Below, in pieces: positions 25,017 to 32,310 of a stretch of 39,906 nucleotides of DNA; position 1 is the stretch's first letter; the number at the start of each line of letters is the position of its first letter. Source of the DNA: Virgisporangium aurantiacum (lineage in GTDB: Bacteria > Actinomycetota > Actinomycetes > Mycobacteriales > Micromonosporaceae); the NCBI RefSeq assembly GCF_016863635.1, contig NZ_BOPG01000060.1, positions 1 through 39,906 on the forward strand, written 5' to 3'. Both the position numbers and the translations under genes were made by a program. Under the pieces are notes generated by a model. The model ran no database searches, was not told where the DNA came from, and worked only from the letters and a program-made list of their open reading frames with translations.

Positions 25017-26234
25017 TCAAGGTCTCGGAGCTGCGATAGCCGGTGCTCGATCCGGTGCGGCCTGATCGAGCGTGGTATATCTCTGCCGGCGGAGCAGGCG
25101 GACCGCCACGACCGCGCCGAGGATCAGCGCGCCCACCACCGGGATCGTCCGCGTCGTCACCAGCCGCTCGCGCTCCGGCGCAGCCGCCCGTGCGGGGTGG
25201 CGCGGCCTCGTCGTCGCTCGCGGCCGGGGGCCGGGCGCCGGGCCGGTCGGTGGCGGCTCACCCAGGATGGCGCGCGCGGGGGCCGCCGGCGGCGGACCCG
25301 CCCGATGCGTAGCCCCCGCGGAAGGCGCCACGGGGGAAGCTGCAGAAGGCGCAACGGAAGATGCCACCGGAGGCGCCACAGAGGAAGCCACGGGAGGCGC
25401 CGCAGGGGAAGCCGCCGAAGGCTGCCGGACCGGGCACATTGCCGCGTCGGTCGATTCGGCGGGGTCCACCGTCGACACCGCGCGGGCCGGGCCCGTGCGC
25501 GGCACGCGGTAGATCGTGCCGCGCGCGGCCGGACGGTGGTACACCACGTACAGCGTGCCGTCCGGGGCCATCGCCGCGCCGCCGTAGTTCGAGCCTCCCG
25601 GCAACCCGGGCACCGGCGTCCGCACCGGCGCCAACGACGCGCGGCCGAGCCGCAGCAGGGCGGCCCGCCCGCCCGATCCGGTCACCGTCACCAGATCGCC
25701 CCGGGCGTCGAGGGTCCAGTCGCCGATGAACGCGGTGTCCGGCAACGGGCGGGTGGCGGTCACCGCCGGCGGGCCCGGCCGCAACCGGACCTCGCGCAGC
25801 GCGGCGCCGGCCGCCACCACGAGCGTCAGCGCCGAACCCGGGCCGGAGCGCACGGCCGCCGCATACGCCGCCGCCAGCGGGTAGCGGTCGGTCGAGGCGA
25901 CCGGGCCCAGGTCGTCGACGGTTCCGTCGGAGCGGACGCGCACCGGGTGCGGGCCGTCGTCGAAGCGTTCGCCGTGGCGGCCGGCGGCCAGCCCGTAGAC
26001 GGTGCCGTCGGGGTCGCAGCCGATCGCGTTGACGGTGTAGGGCAGCGCCTGGCGGCGCACCGTCCCGCCGGGGCCGGCCCGGTACAGCGTCGACGTCTCC
26101 GCGTCCGGTGCCCGTCCCACCCAGACCAGCCCGCTGGGCGGCCCGCTGTCGACGGCGTTCGCCGCTGGCACCGTCACCAGAAAACCGACCACCGCCGCGA
26201 CCGCCGCTCCCCAGCGCCGTGTCGGGCTCTTCAT
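25017..26234 (-). CDS. Exported propeller-like protein with C-terminal membrane anchor
   Basis: 405 residues. Signal peptide MKSPTRRWGAAVAAVVGFLV ending near ANA; a beta-propeller-like region (about 30-265) with repeated phrases such as GCDPDGTVYGLAAG, RSDGTVDDLGPVAS, LDARGDLVTVTGSGG and MAPDGTLYVVYHRP; a Pro/Ser/Ala/Val repeat region (about 285-325); a Pro/Arg-rich wall-spanning segment; and a final helix TIPVVGALILGAVVAVRLLR with basic tail. It therefore seems tethered on the outside of the membrane. There is no sortase motif. ATG 26234 has GGGAG 6 nt upstream. The role is unknown; the propeller may bind a ligand or carbohydrate. Confidence 0.65.
   Translation of the reverse strand: MKSPTRRWGAAVAAVVGFLVTVPAANAVDSGPPSGLVWVGRAPDAETSTLYRAGPGGTVRRQALPYTVNAIGCDPDGTVYGLAAGRHGERFDDGPHPVRVRSDGTVDDLGPVASTDRYPLAAAYAAAVRSGPGSALTLVVAAGAALREVRLRPGPPAVTATRPLPDTAFIGDWTLDARGDLVTVTGSGGRAALLRLGRASLAPVRTPVPGLPGGSNYGGAAMAPDGTLYVVYHRPAARGTIYRVPRTGPARAVSTVDPAESTDAAMCPVRQPSAASPAAPPVASSVAPPVASSVAPSAASPVAPSAGATHRAGPPPAAPARAILGEPPPTGPAPGPRPRATTRPRHPARAAAPERERLVTTRTIPVVGALILGAVVAVRLLRRQRYTTLDQAAPDRAPAIAAPRP
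25318..25425 (-). repeat. Degenerate in-frame repeat region
   Basis: Imperfect repeats of GGAGGCGCC / GAAGCCACGG type encode alternating Ala-Pro-Val-Ala-Ser-Ser blocks in the exported protein. Copies vary in length and sequence. Confidence 0.7.
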
Positions 26235-26350
26235 CGCCGGCTCCCGGGGTGGACGTGCGCGCAACGCCGGGCGTGCGCCCGCCGATCACTGTTAGTTTCC
26301 CGCGCAGAACCGGACAATAAGGCGGTTTTCGCCAAGATGGGAACCAATTC

Positions 26351-27121
26351 GTGAACTTCGAAACGATCTTCGCCGGTGCCGTGGTGGTCGTCGTGACGGT
26401 GATCGCCGCGATCGGGGCGGCGACGCAGGTGCACCGGTACCTGCCGACGTCGGATCGGCGGGAGAACAACGACGTCGCCGGGGTGGCGTTCGCGATCGTC
26501 GGTGTGCTGTACGCGATCCTGCTGACGTTCGTGACGCTCAGCGTCTGGGAGGACAACGACGCGGCCGTCGACAGCGCGCGGGCCGAGGCCCGTGCCGTGG
26601 TGGAGGTCCGGCGCTACGCCGCCACCCTGCCCGGTCCGCAGAACGCCGCGCTGAGCGGGCTGGCGGAACGGTACGTCGACATCGTCGCCCGCGAGGAGTG
26701 GCCCCGGATGGCGGCGGGCGGGCAGGTCGGCCCGGCCGGCGGCGCGGTGCTCGACGAGATGTGGCGCGACGTCGATGCCGTCGTGGCCGCCGGCGAACCC
26801 GGTGTCGGCCGGCAGGCCGAGGCGCGCACGACGTTGCGGGAACTCGGGCAGGCGCGGGACGCCCGGCTCGCCGCCGTCGACGCCGGCCTTCCCGGGGTGG
26901 TCTGGTTGGCGCTGCTCGTCGGCGCGGTGATCGCGCTGGGCAACACGCTGCTGTTCGGGGTCAAGGGGATCGTGGAGTACCTGTCGATCGTCGCGATCCT
27001 GTCGGCGATGTCGGCGCTCATGCTGTACGCCGTCTACGAACTGGAGTATCCGTACCAGCGCAGCGAGCGCGTCACCGCGGAGGTGTTCCTCGACGCGGTC
27101 GGAACCCTGACGGGCCAATGA
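26351..27121 (+). CDS. DUF4239-domain membrane protein
   Basis: 256 residues with four membrane helices: one at the N-terminus (about 5-25), one at about 43-65 (VAGVAFAIVGVLYAILLTFV followed by the conserved TLSVWEDND), and two near the C-terminus (about 180-225). The large loop between (70-175) is helical and charged. This is the DUF4239 layout, a family distantly compared with bestrophin channels but without proven activity. GTG 26351 is weakly supported by GGGAA upstream. It is 104 bp before the encapsulin operon in the same direction; co-transcription is possible but the spacer has its own promoter-like sequence. Confidence 0.8.
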   Translation: MNFETIFAGAVVVVVTVIAAIGAATQVHRYLPTSDRRENNDVAGVAFAIVGVLYAILLTFVTLSVWEDNDAAVDSARAEARAVVEVRRYAATLPGPQNAALSGLAERYVDIVAREEWPRMAAGGQVGPAGGAVLDEMWRDVDAVVAAGEPGVGRQAEARTTLRELGQARDARLAAVDAGLPGVVWLALLVGAVIALGNTLLFGVKGIVEYLSIVAILSAMSALMLYAVYELEYPYQRSERVTAEVFLDAVGTLTGQ

Positions 27122-27157
27122 TTACCGCAAACCGCCCGGCCGCCGGAGATCAGGTGC

Positions 27158-27163
27158 TAACTT
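27158..27163 (+). promoter_or_regulatory. Candidate extended -10 promoter of the encapsulin/geosmin operon
   Basis: TAACTT preceded by TGC (extended -10 type TGnTAnnnT) lies 63 nt before the GTG at 27226, in a locally AT-richer spacer. GGAGAG (27214-27219) 6 nt before the GTG is a good ribosome-binding site, so unlike many genes here the operon has a leader. No convincing -35 was found. Position-based inference. Confidence 0.35.
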
Positions 27164-27225
27164 CTGCCGTGCCTGCCCGATTTGTCCGAATTAAGGGCAA
27201 AACCTTCTGAGACGGAGAGAAGCAC

Positions 27226-28650
27226 GTGACCGTACGCGAAGCGGAGCCGCTGAGCCGGACCGCGGGGGGCCCGGGCCCCGACCGCCTGAGTCTCAGCACC
27301 GCCGCGGCGAGGAACCTCGCGACGACCACCAAGACCGCGCCGCAGATGCAGGAGATCACCTCCCGGTGGTTACTGAAGCTCCTGCCCTGGGTGCAGGTCG
27401 GCGGCGGCGCGTACCGGGTCAACCGACGGCTCGCGTTCACCGTCGGAGACGGCCGCATCACGTTCACCAACGCGGGCGCGCGGGTGCGCGTCATCCCCGA
27501 GGAACTGTGCGAACTGCCGCTGCTGCGCGGTTTCGAGGACGTGGGTGCGCTGCGCGCGCTCGCCGACCGGTTCACGCAGCAGGAGTTCGCCGCCGGTGAG
27601 GTCATCGCGCGCGCCGGGCAGGCGGCCGACCGCGTCATCCTCATCGCGCACGGCAAGGTGCAGAAGCTCGGCGCCGGCGCGTACGGCGACCAGACCGTGC
27701 TGGGCGTGCTCGCCGACGGCGAGTTCTTCGGTGACGGCGTGCTCGCCGACGGCCAGGCCGCCTGGGACTTCACCGCGCGGGCCCTCACCCCGTGCACCGT
27801 GCTCATGCTGCCCCGGCACGCCTTCGACCAGATGAACGGCGGCTCGGACGCGCTCCGCGAGCACATCCGGCGGATGCGCGAGGCACCGCGTCCGGACACC
27901 AACCAGCACGGGGAGAAGGAGATCGCGCTCGCCGCGGGTCACGACGGTGAGCCGGCCCTGCCCGGCACGTACGTCGACTACGAGGCGGCGCCGCGCGAGT
28001 ACGAGCTGTCGGTGGCGCAGACCGTGCTGCGGGTCCACTCGCGCGTCGCCGATCTGTACAACGATCCGATGGACCAGGTCGAGCACCAGCTGAAGCTCAC
28101 CGTGCACGCGTTGCGGGAGCGGCAGGAGCACGAGCTGGTAAACAACCGCGACTTCGGCCTGTTGCACAACGCCGACCTGCGCCAGCGCGTCCATACCCGC
28201 ACCGGCCCGCCGACCCCGGACGACCTCGACGAGCTGCTGTCGATGGTGTGGAAGGAGCCGACGTTCTTCCTCGCCCATCCGAAGGCGATCGCCGCGTTCG
28301 GCCGGGAGTGCACCCACCGTGGCGTGTATCCGTCCTCTGTGGACGTCGGCGGCCACCAGGTGCCGGCGTGGCGCGGCGTCCCCCTGTTCCCCTGCAACAA
28401 GATTCCGGTGACCGACACCCGCACCACGTCGATTCTCCTGATGCGCACCGGCGAGGAGCGGCAGGGTGTGGTCGGGCTGCACCGAACCGGCCTGCCCGAC
28501 GAGTACGAGCCCGGCCTCAACGTGCGGTTCATGGGGATCAGCGAGCAGGCGATCATCTCGTACCTGGTCAGCACGTACTACTCGGCCGCCGTGCTGGTGC
28601 CGGACGCGCTGGCCGTGCTGGAGAGCGTCGAGACGGGGCGGGAGTCATGA
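27226..28650 (+). CDS. Family 2B encapsulin shell protein 1 (HK97 fold with inserted cyclic-nucleotide-binding-like domain)
   Basis: 474 residues. An N-terminal arm (about 1-55, with TAAARNLATTTKTAPQMQEI) and the first shell strands are followed by a CRP-like domain (about 104-205: FTQQEFAAGEVIARAGQAAD, VLGVLADGEFFGDG) inserted in the HK97 fold, then the remaining shell domains (about 228-474, with EYELSVAQTVLRVHSRVADL and LNVRFMGISEQAIISYLVST). Family 2B encapsulins of the EshA type assemble into nanocompartments that load terpenoid enzymes; here prenyl synthase and geosmin synthase follow in the operon. In the CRP-like domain E166 is retained but the phosphate-binding arginine position is Q177. 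Leu49 is a rare TTA codon (27370-27372). It overlaps the second shell gene by 4 bp. Confidence 0.9.
   Translation: MTVREAEPLSRTAGGPGPDRLSLSTAAARNLATTTKTAPQMQEITSRWLLKLLPWVQVGGGAYRVNRRLAFTVGDGRITFTNAGARVRVIPEELCELPLLRGFEDVGALRALADRFTQQEFAAGEVIARAGQAADRVILIAHGKVQKLGAGAYGDQTVLGVLADGEFFGDGVLADGQAAWDFTARALTPCTVLMLPRHAFDQMNGGSDALREHIRRMREAPRPDTNQHGEKEIALAAGHDGEPALPGTYVDYEAAPREYELSVAQTVLRVHSRVADLYNDPMDQVEHQLKLTVHALRERQEHELVNNRDFGLLHNADLRQRVHTRTGPPTPDDLDELLSMVWKEPTFFLAHPKAIAAFGRECTHRGVYPSSVDVGGHQVPAWRGVPLFPCNKIPVTDTRTTSILLMRTGEERQGVVGLHRTGLPDEYEPGLNVRFMGISEQAIISYLVSTYYSAAVLVPDALAVLESVETGRES
27370..27372 (+). promoter_or_regulatory. Rare TTA leucine codon in shell gene 1 (candidate bldA-type control point)
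   Basis: Codon 49 of the first encapsulin gene reads TTA; the aligned codon in the adjacent paralog is CTG although the flanking about 90 bp are nearly identical. In Streptomyces TTA needs the developmentally regulated bldA tRNA. Whether that holds in this genus is inference. Confidence 0.6.
27907..28242 (+). repeat. Near-identical duplicated segment, shell gene 1 copy (partner 29289-29624)
   Basis: 336 bp encoding residues 228-339 of shell 1 align without gaps to 29289-29624 in shell 2 at an offset of 1382 bp with about 97% identity, and nearly all differences are silent. A second, shorter block (27284-27369 versus 28674-28759) covers the N-arm. The sequence between is much more divergent, as expected after gene conversion or selection on the shell core. 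Confidence 0.85.
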
Positions 28651-30023
28651 CCGCCGTTCTGGAGTACGAGCGGCTGAGCCTCAGCACCGCCGCGGCGAGG
28701 AACCTCGCCACCACCACCAAGACCGCGCCGCAGATGCAGGAGATCACCTCCCGGTGGCTGCTGCGGGTGCTGCCGTGGGTGGAGACCAAGGGTGGCGTCT
28801 ACCGGGTCAACCGCCGACTGTCCTATGTGGTCGGTGACGGCCGGGTGACGTTCACCAACACCGGAGCCGACGTGCGGGTGATCCCGCGGGAACTCACCGA
28901 ACTGCCGGCGCTGCGCGGCTTCGCCGACGACGGCGTGCTGTCGGCGCTCGCCGACCGGTTCCGCCAGCAGGAGTTCGGCCCCGGCGAGCCGATCGCCCGC
29001 GAGGGCCAGCCCGCCGACCGCGTCGTGCTGATCGCGCACGGCAAGGCGCGCTGCACGAGGGCGGGCGCCTACGGCGACCCGGTGACGCTCGGCGTCCTCG
29101 GCGACGGCGAGTTCTTCGGCGCCGACCTCCTGGCTGCTCCGGATGTCTCGACCTGGGACGCGACCATCACCGCGCAGACCGCGTGCACCGTCCTCGTGCT
29201 GCACCGCGACGAGCTGAACGGCGCCTTTTCTGTCCTTCGGGAGCACGCCGCCACTCTCGCGGAAGGCCGGAACCGCCCGCAGAACAAGCACGGGGAGAAG
29301 GAGATCGCGCTCGCCGCGGGTCACGACGGTGAACCGGCCCTGCCCGGCACGTACGTCGACTACGAGGCGGCGCCGCGCGAGTACGAGTTGTCGGTGGCGC
29401 AGACGGTGCTGCGGGTCCACTCGCGGGTGGCCGATCTGTACAACGATCCGATGGACCAGGTCGAGCACCAGCTGAAGCTGACCGTGCACGCGTTGCGGGA
29501 GCGGCAGGAGCACGAGCTGGTCAACAACCGCGACTTCGGCCTGCTGCACAACGCCGACCTGCGCCAGCGCGTCCATACCCGCACCGGCCCGCCGACCCCG
29601 GACGACCTCGACGACCTGCTCTCGCGCCGCCGCAAGACCCGGTACATCCTCGCGCATCCGCGCGCGATCGCCGCGTTCAACCGCGAGTGCACCGGGCGCG
29701 GCGTGTATCCGTCCACGGTGGACGTCGACGGGCAGACGATGCCCGGCTGGCGCGGCGTCCCGCTGCTGCCGTGCGACAAGATCCCGGTCTCCGCGACCGG
29801 CTGTACGAGCATCATCGCGATGCGCACCGGCGCCGACGACCAGGGCGTGGTGGGGCTGCGCCAGACCGGCCTGCCCGACGAGTACGAGCCCGGCCTCAAC
29901 GTGCGGTTCATGGGGCTCGACGAGCGCGGCATCATCTCGTACCTCGTCAGCACCTACCACTCGGCCGCCGTGCTGGTTCCGGACGCGCTGGGCGTCCTCG
30001 ACAGCGTGGAGGTGGACCGATGA
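28647..30023 (+). CDS. Family 2B encapsulin shell protein 2
   Basis: 458 residues, same domain order as shell protein 1 but with a shorter N-terminus (MTAVLEYERLSLSTAAARNL). ATG 28647 overlaps the previous stop (ATGA). The N-arm (residues 10-39) and the segment 215-326 are almost identical to the paralog in protein and DNA (29289-29624 differs from 27907-28242 at about eleven bases by my count), whereas the CRP-like domain (about 94-195) is clearly diverged. The phosphate-binding cassette GEFFGADLLAAPDVSTWD has V167 where CRP has its cyclic-AMP-binding arginine. It probably co-assembles with shell 1 into a mixed shell. The stop overlaps the prenyl synthase start. Confidence 0.9.
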   Translation: MTAVLEYERLSLSTAAARNLATTTKTAPQMQEITSRWLLRVLPWVETKGGVYRVNRRLSYVVGDGRVTFTNTGADVRVIPRELTELPALRGFADDGVLSALADRFRQQEFGPGEPIAREGQPADRVVLIAHGKARCTRAGAYGDPVTLGVLGDGEFFGADLLAAPDVSTWDATITAQTACTVLVLHRDELNGAFSVLREHAATLAEGRNRPQNKHGEKEIALAAGHDGEPALPGTYVDYEAAPREYELSVAQTVLRVHSRVADLYNDPMDQVEHQLKLTVHALRERQEHELVNNRDFGLLHNADLRQRVHTRTGPPTPDDLDDLLSRRRKTRYILAHPRAIAAFNRECTGRGVYPSTVDVDGQTMPGWRGVPLLPCDKIPVSATGCTSIIAMRTGADDQGVVGLRQTGLPDEYEPGLNVRFMGLDERGIISYLVSTYHSAAVLVPDALGVLDSVEVDR

Positions 30024-31108
30024 CGACCGTGGCCGAGGCGCGCACCGCCACTGAGATACTGGCGTGGAGCCGGGAGGCGGTCGAACCGATGCTGCGGCTC
30101 GCGGTCGACTCGCTGCCCGGCTCGATGCGCCGGGTCGCCGGCTACCACCTGGGCTGGTTCGACGCCGCCGGCGAGCCCGCCGACGCCGACGCCGGCACGG
30201 CCGACCCGCGAAGCTCCGCCCTGCGGCCCGCCCAGGCCGCGGGCAAGGCGATCCGGCCGGCGCTGGTGCTGCTGGCGTCGGCGGCCGTCGGTGGCATCGC
30301 CGACAGCGCGATGCCCGCCGCCGCGGCCGTCGAACTCGTGCACAACTTCTCGCTGCTGCACGACGACGTGATGGACGGCGACGAGACCCGCCGGCACCGG
30401 CCCACCGCGTGGACGGTGTTCGGCCGCGACGCCGCGATCCTCGCCGGTGACGCGTTGCTGTCGCTCGCGATGGACGTGCTCGCCACGGGCACGCGCGGGT
30501 GGAGCGCCTCCGGGCCGTCCGCGGTCGGCATCCTCTCCGCCGCGGTCCAGAAGCTGTTGGACGGGCAGAGCGCCGACCTGGAGTTCGAACTGCGCGCCGA
30601 CGTGGGGCCGGGGGAGTGCCGGCGGATGGCCGAGGCGAAGACGGCCGCGCTGCTGGCGTGCGCCTGCGAACTCGGTGCCCGCAGCGGGCGCGGTGCCGAG
30701 TTCCGGGTGGCGCACCTGCGCGACTTCGGCGCCGCGCTCGGTGTCGCGTTCCAGGTGGTCGACGATCTGCTCGGCATCTGGGGCGACCCGGCGGTCACCG
30801 GCAAGCCGGCGCATTCCGACCTGCGCAGCCACAAGAAGTCGTTCCCGGTGACGGTGGCGCTCGCCGCCGATTCGCCGTCTTCACTGGAACTGCGCGAGCG
30901 GTACCGGCGGGTCGAGCCGTGCGGCGAACGGGACCTGCAGCGCGTCGCCGATCTCATCGAGGCGACCGGCGCGCGGACGTGGTGCCAGCACACCGCCGAC
31001 GCCGTGCTCGCCGAGGCGCTCGACCACCTCGTGGCCGCGGGCGCACCGGGTCGCGTCGAGGCGGACCTGCGGACGCTGGCGGCCTTCGTCACGCGTCGCG
31101 ACCGATGA
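30020..31108 (+). CDS. Short-chain polyprenyl diphosphate synthase (FPP/GPP type), putative encapsulin cargo
   Basis: 362 residues, all-helical trans-prenyltransferase. The first Asp-rich motif is LLHDDVMDGDETRR (D115, D116, D119), the second is FQVVDDLLGIWGD (D248, D249), and the basic GKAIRPAL motif (about 75-82) binds IPP diphosphate. FPP is the expected product because the operon ends in a sesquiterpene cyclase, but GPP cannot be excluded. A Gly/Ala/Asp-rich insertion at about 50-65 (DAAGEPADADAGTADP) is likely disordered. ATG 30020 overlaps the shell 2 stop and its TGA overlaps the ispH ATG. Prenyltransferases are reported cargo of family 2B encapsulins; encapsulation of this one is inferred. 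Confidence 0.9.
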   Translation: MTTVAEARTATEILAWSREAVEPMLRLAVDSLPGSMRRVAGYHLGWFDAAGEPADADAGTADPRSSALRPAQAAGKAIRPALVLLASAAVGGIADSAMPAAAAVELVHNFSLLHDDVMDGDETRRHRPTAWTVFGRDAAILAGDALLSLAMDVLATGTRGWSASGPSAVGILSAAVQKLLDGQSADLEFELRADVGPGECRRMAEAKTAALLACACELGARSGRGAEFRVAHLRDFGAALGVAFQVVDDLLGIWGDPAVTGKPAHSDLRSHKKSFPVTVALAADSPSSLELRERYRRVEPCGERDLQRVADLIEATGARTWCQHTADAVLAEALDHLVAAGAPGRVEADLRTLAAFVTRRDR

Positions 31109-32310
31109 TCCCGGTGGGGACGGCGGCAACGGTCGCCGCTGCCGCGACGGCCGCGACGGCCGCCACTGTCGCCTCGGAACTCGACCTCGGCGGGCGCCGC
31201 GTGCCCGCGCCGGCGGCGGCGCTGGTCGCGGGTAGCCTCGCGCGGGCCGGGGTCGCGGTGGCCCACCGTCCACTGTGTCTGTCCGATGTGGACGTCGCGG
31301 CGATGCTGCCCGGACCCGTGGCGCTGGCGGCCCGCGGGACCGGTGCGGCGCCGGCGGTGGCGGCCTGGTTGGCGGTGGCCGCGCCGCGGACGGTGCTGCT
31401 CGCCGCGCCGCGGTCGTTCTGCGCCGGTGTGGAGCGGGCGATCGAGATCGTGGAACGCTCCCTTGTGGACGGACCCGTGTTCGTACGCAAGCAGATCGTG
31501 CACAACACGCACGTGGTCGCCGGCCTGAGCGCGCGCGGCGCGACGTTCGTCGACGAGCTCGACGAGGTGCCCGACGGGTCCACCGTGGTCTTCTCCGCGC
31601 ACGGCGTCTCACCCGCGGTGCGCTCCCTCGCCGACCGTCGGGGGTTGCGGGTGGTCGACGCGACCTGCCCGCTGGTGGCGAAGGTGCACGTGGAGGCGCG
31701 GCGGGCGGCGGCGCGCGGCGACACGATCGTCCTCATCGGACACTCCGGTCACGAGGAGGTGGAGGGCACGCTCGGCGAGGCGCCCGCCTCGACCGTGCTC
31801 GTGTCGACCGCCGACGACGTCGACCGGTTGTCGGTGCCCGATGCGTCCCGCGTCTCCTTCCTGGCGCAGACCACGCTGGCCGTCGACGAGACGGCCGCGG
31901 TGGTGTCGCGGCTGCGGTCCCGCTTCCCGGAGGCGCGCGGCGCCGCCGAGGAGGACATCTGCTACGCCACCACGAACCGGCAGGACGCGGTGCGGCTCAT
32001 CGCGTCCGACGCCGACCTGGTGCTCGTGGTCGGTTCGGCGAACTCGTCGAACTCCCGGCGGCTGGCCGAACTCGCGGCGCGGCAGGGCACCCGGGCCGAA
32101 CTCGTCGACGACGTGTCGGACGTGCGGCCGGAGTGGCTGGCCGGCACGCGGACCGTCGGGCTCACCGCCGGCGCGTCCGCTCCGCCGGGTCTCGTCGACG
32201 ACCTGGTCGGCGCGCTCGGTGGCCTCGGACCGGTGACCGTCACCGAACGCCGCGCGGCGACGGAGACGGTTCGGTTCGCCCTTCCCCCGCTTCGAGAGGT
32301 AACACGGTGA
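31105..32310 (+). CDS. ispH: 4-hydroxy-3-methylbut-2-enyl diphosphate reductase (IspH/LytB) with N-terminal extension
   Basis: 401 residues. The reductase core begins near 96 and has the three [4Fe-4S] cysteines C106 (SFCAGVERAI), C188 (VVDATCPLVAKVH) and C286 (EDICYATTNRQ), plus IVHNTHVV, FSAHGVSP, IGHSGHEE and SANSSNSRRL substrate motifs, so it looks active: HMBPP to IPP and DMAPP, last step of the MEP pathway. About 95 extra residues precede the core: an Ala/Thr-rich stretch (1-23) and a small hydrophobic domain (24-95) I cannot assign. A pathway gene inside a terpene/encapsulin operon is most likely a second copy dedicated to local C5 supply. It overlaps both neighbours by 4 bp. Confidence 0.92.
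   Translation: MIPVGTAATVAAAATAATAATVASELDLGGRRVPAPAAALVAGSLARAGVAVAHRPLCLSDVDVAAMLPGPVALAARGTGAAPAVAAWLAVAAPRTVLLAAPRSFCAGVERAIEIVERSLVDGPVFVRKQIVHNTHVVAGLSARGATFVDELDEVPDGSTVVFSAHGVSPAVRSLADRRGLRVVDATCPLVAKVHVEARRAAARGDTIVLIGHSGHEEVEGTLGEAPASTVLVSTADDVDRLSVPDASRVSFLAQTTLAVDETAAVVSRLRSRFPEARGAAEEDICYATTNRQDAVRLIASDADLVLVVGSANSSNSRRLAELAARQGTRAELVDDVSDVRPEWLAGTRTVGLTAGASAPPGLVDDLVGALGGLGPVTVTERRAATETVRFALPPLREVTR

Noticed and set aside
28578..29960. Long minus-strand frames opposite the encapsulin genes
   Set aside because: They are mirror images of the two duplicated shell genes (equal frames appear opposite both), with no domain or start signal.
27226..30023. Two Crp/Fnr-type transcription regulators
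   Set aside because: They have the cyclic-nucleotide-like domain but no helix-turn-helix; the long conserved C-terminal part and operon context fit encapsulin shell proteins.
31275..32306. Upstream extension of the geosmin synthase frame to 1076 codons
   Set aside because: The first 344 codons are Arg/Gly-rich out-of-frame ispH sequence; the GTG at 32307 overlapping the ispH stop gives the correct N-terminus (LPDFYVPHPARINPHL).
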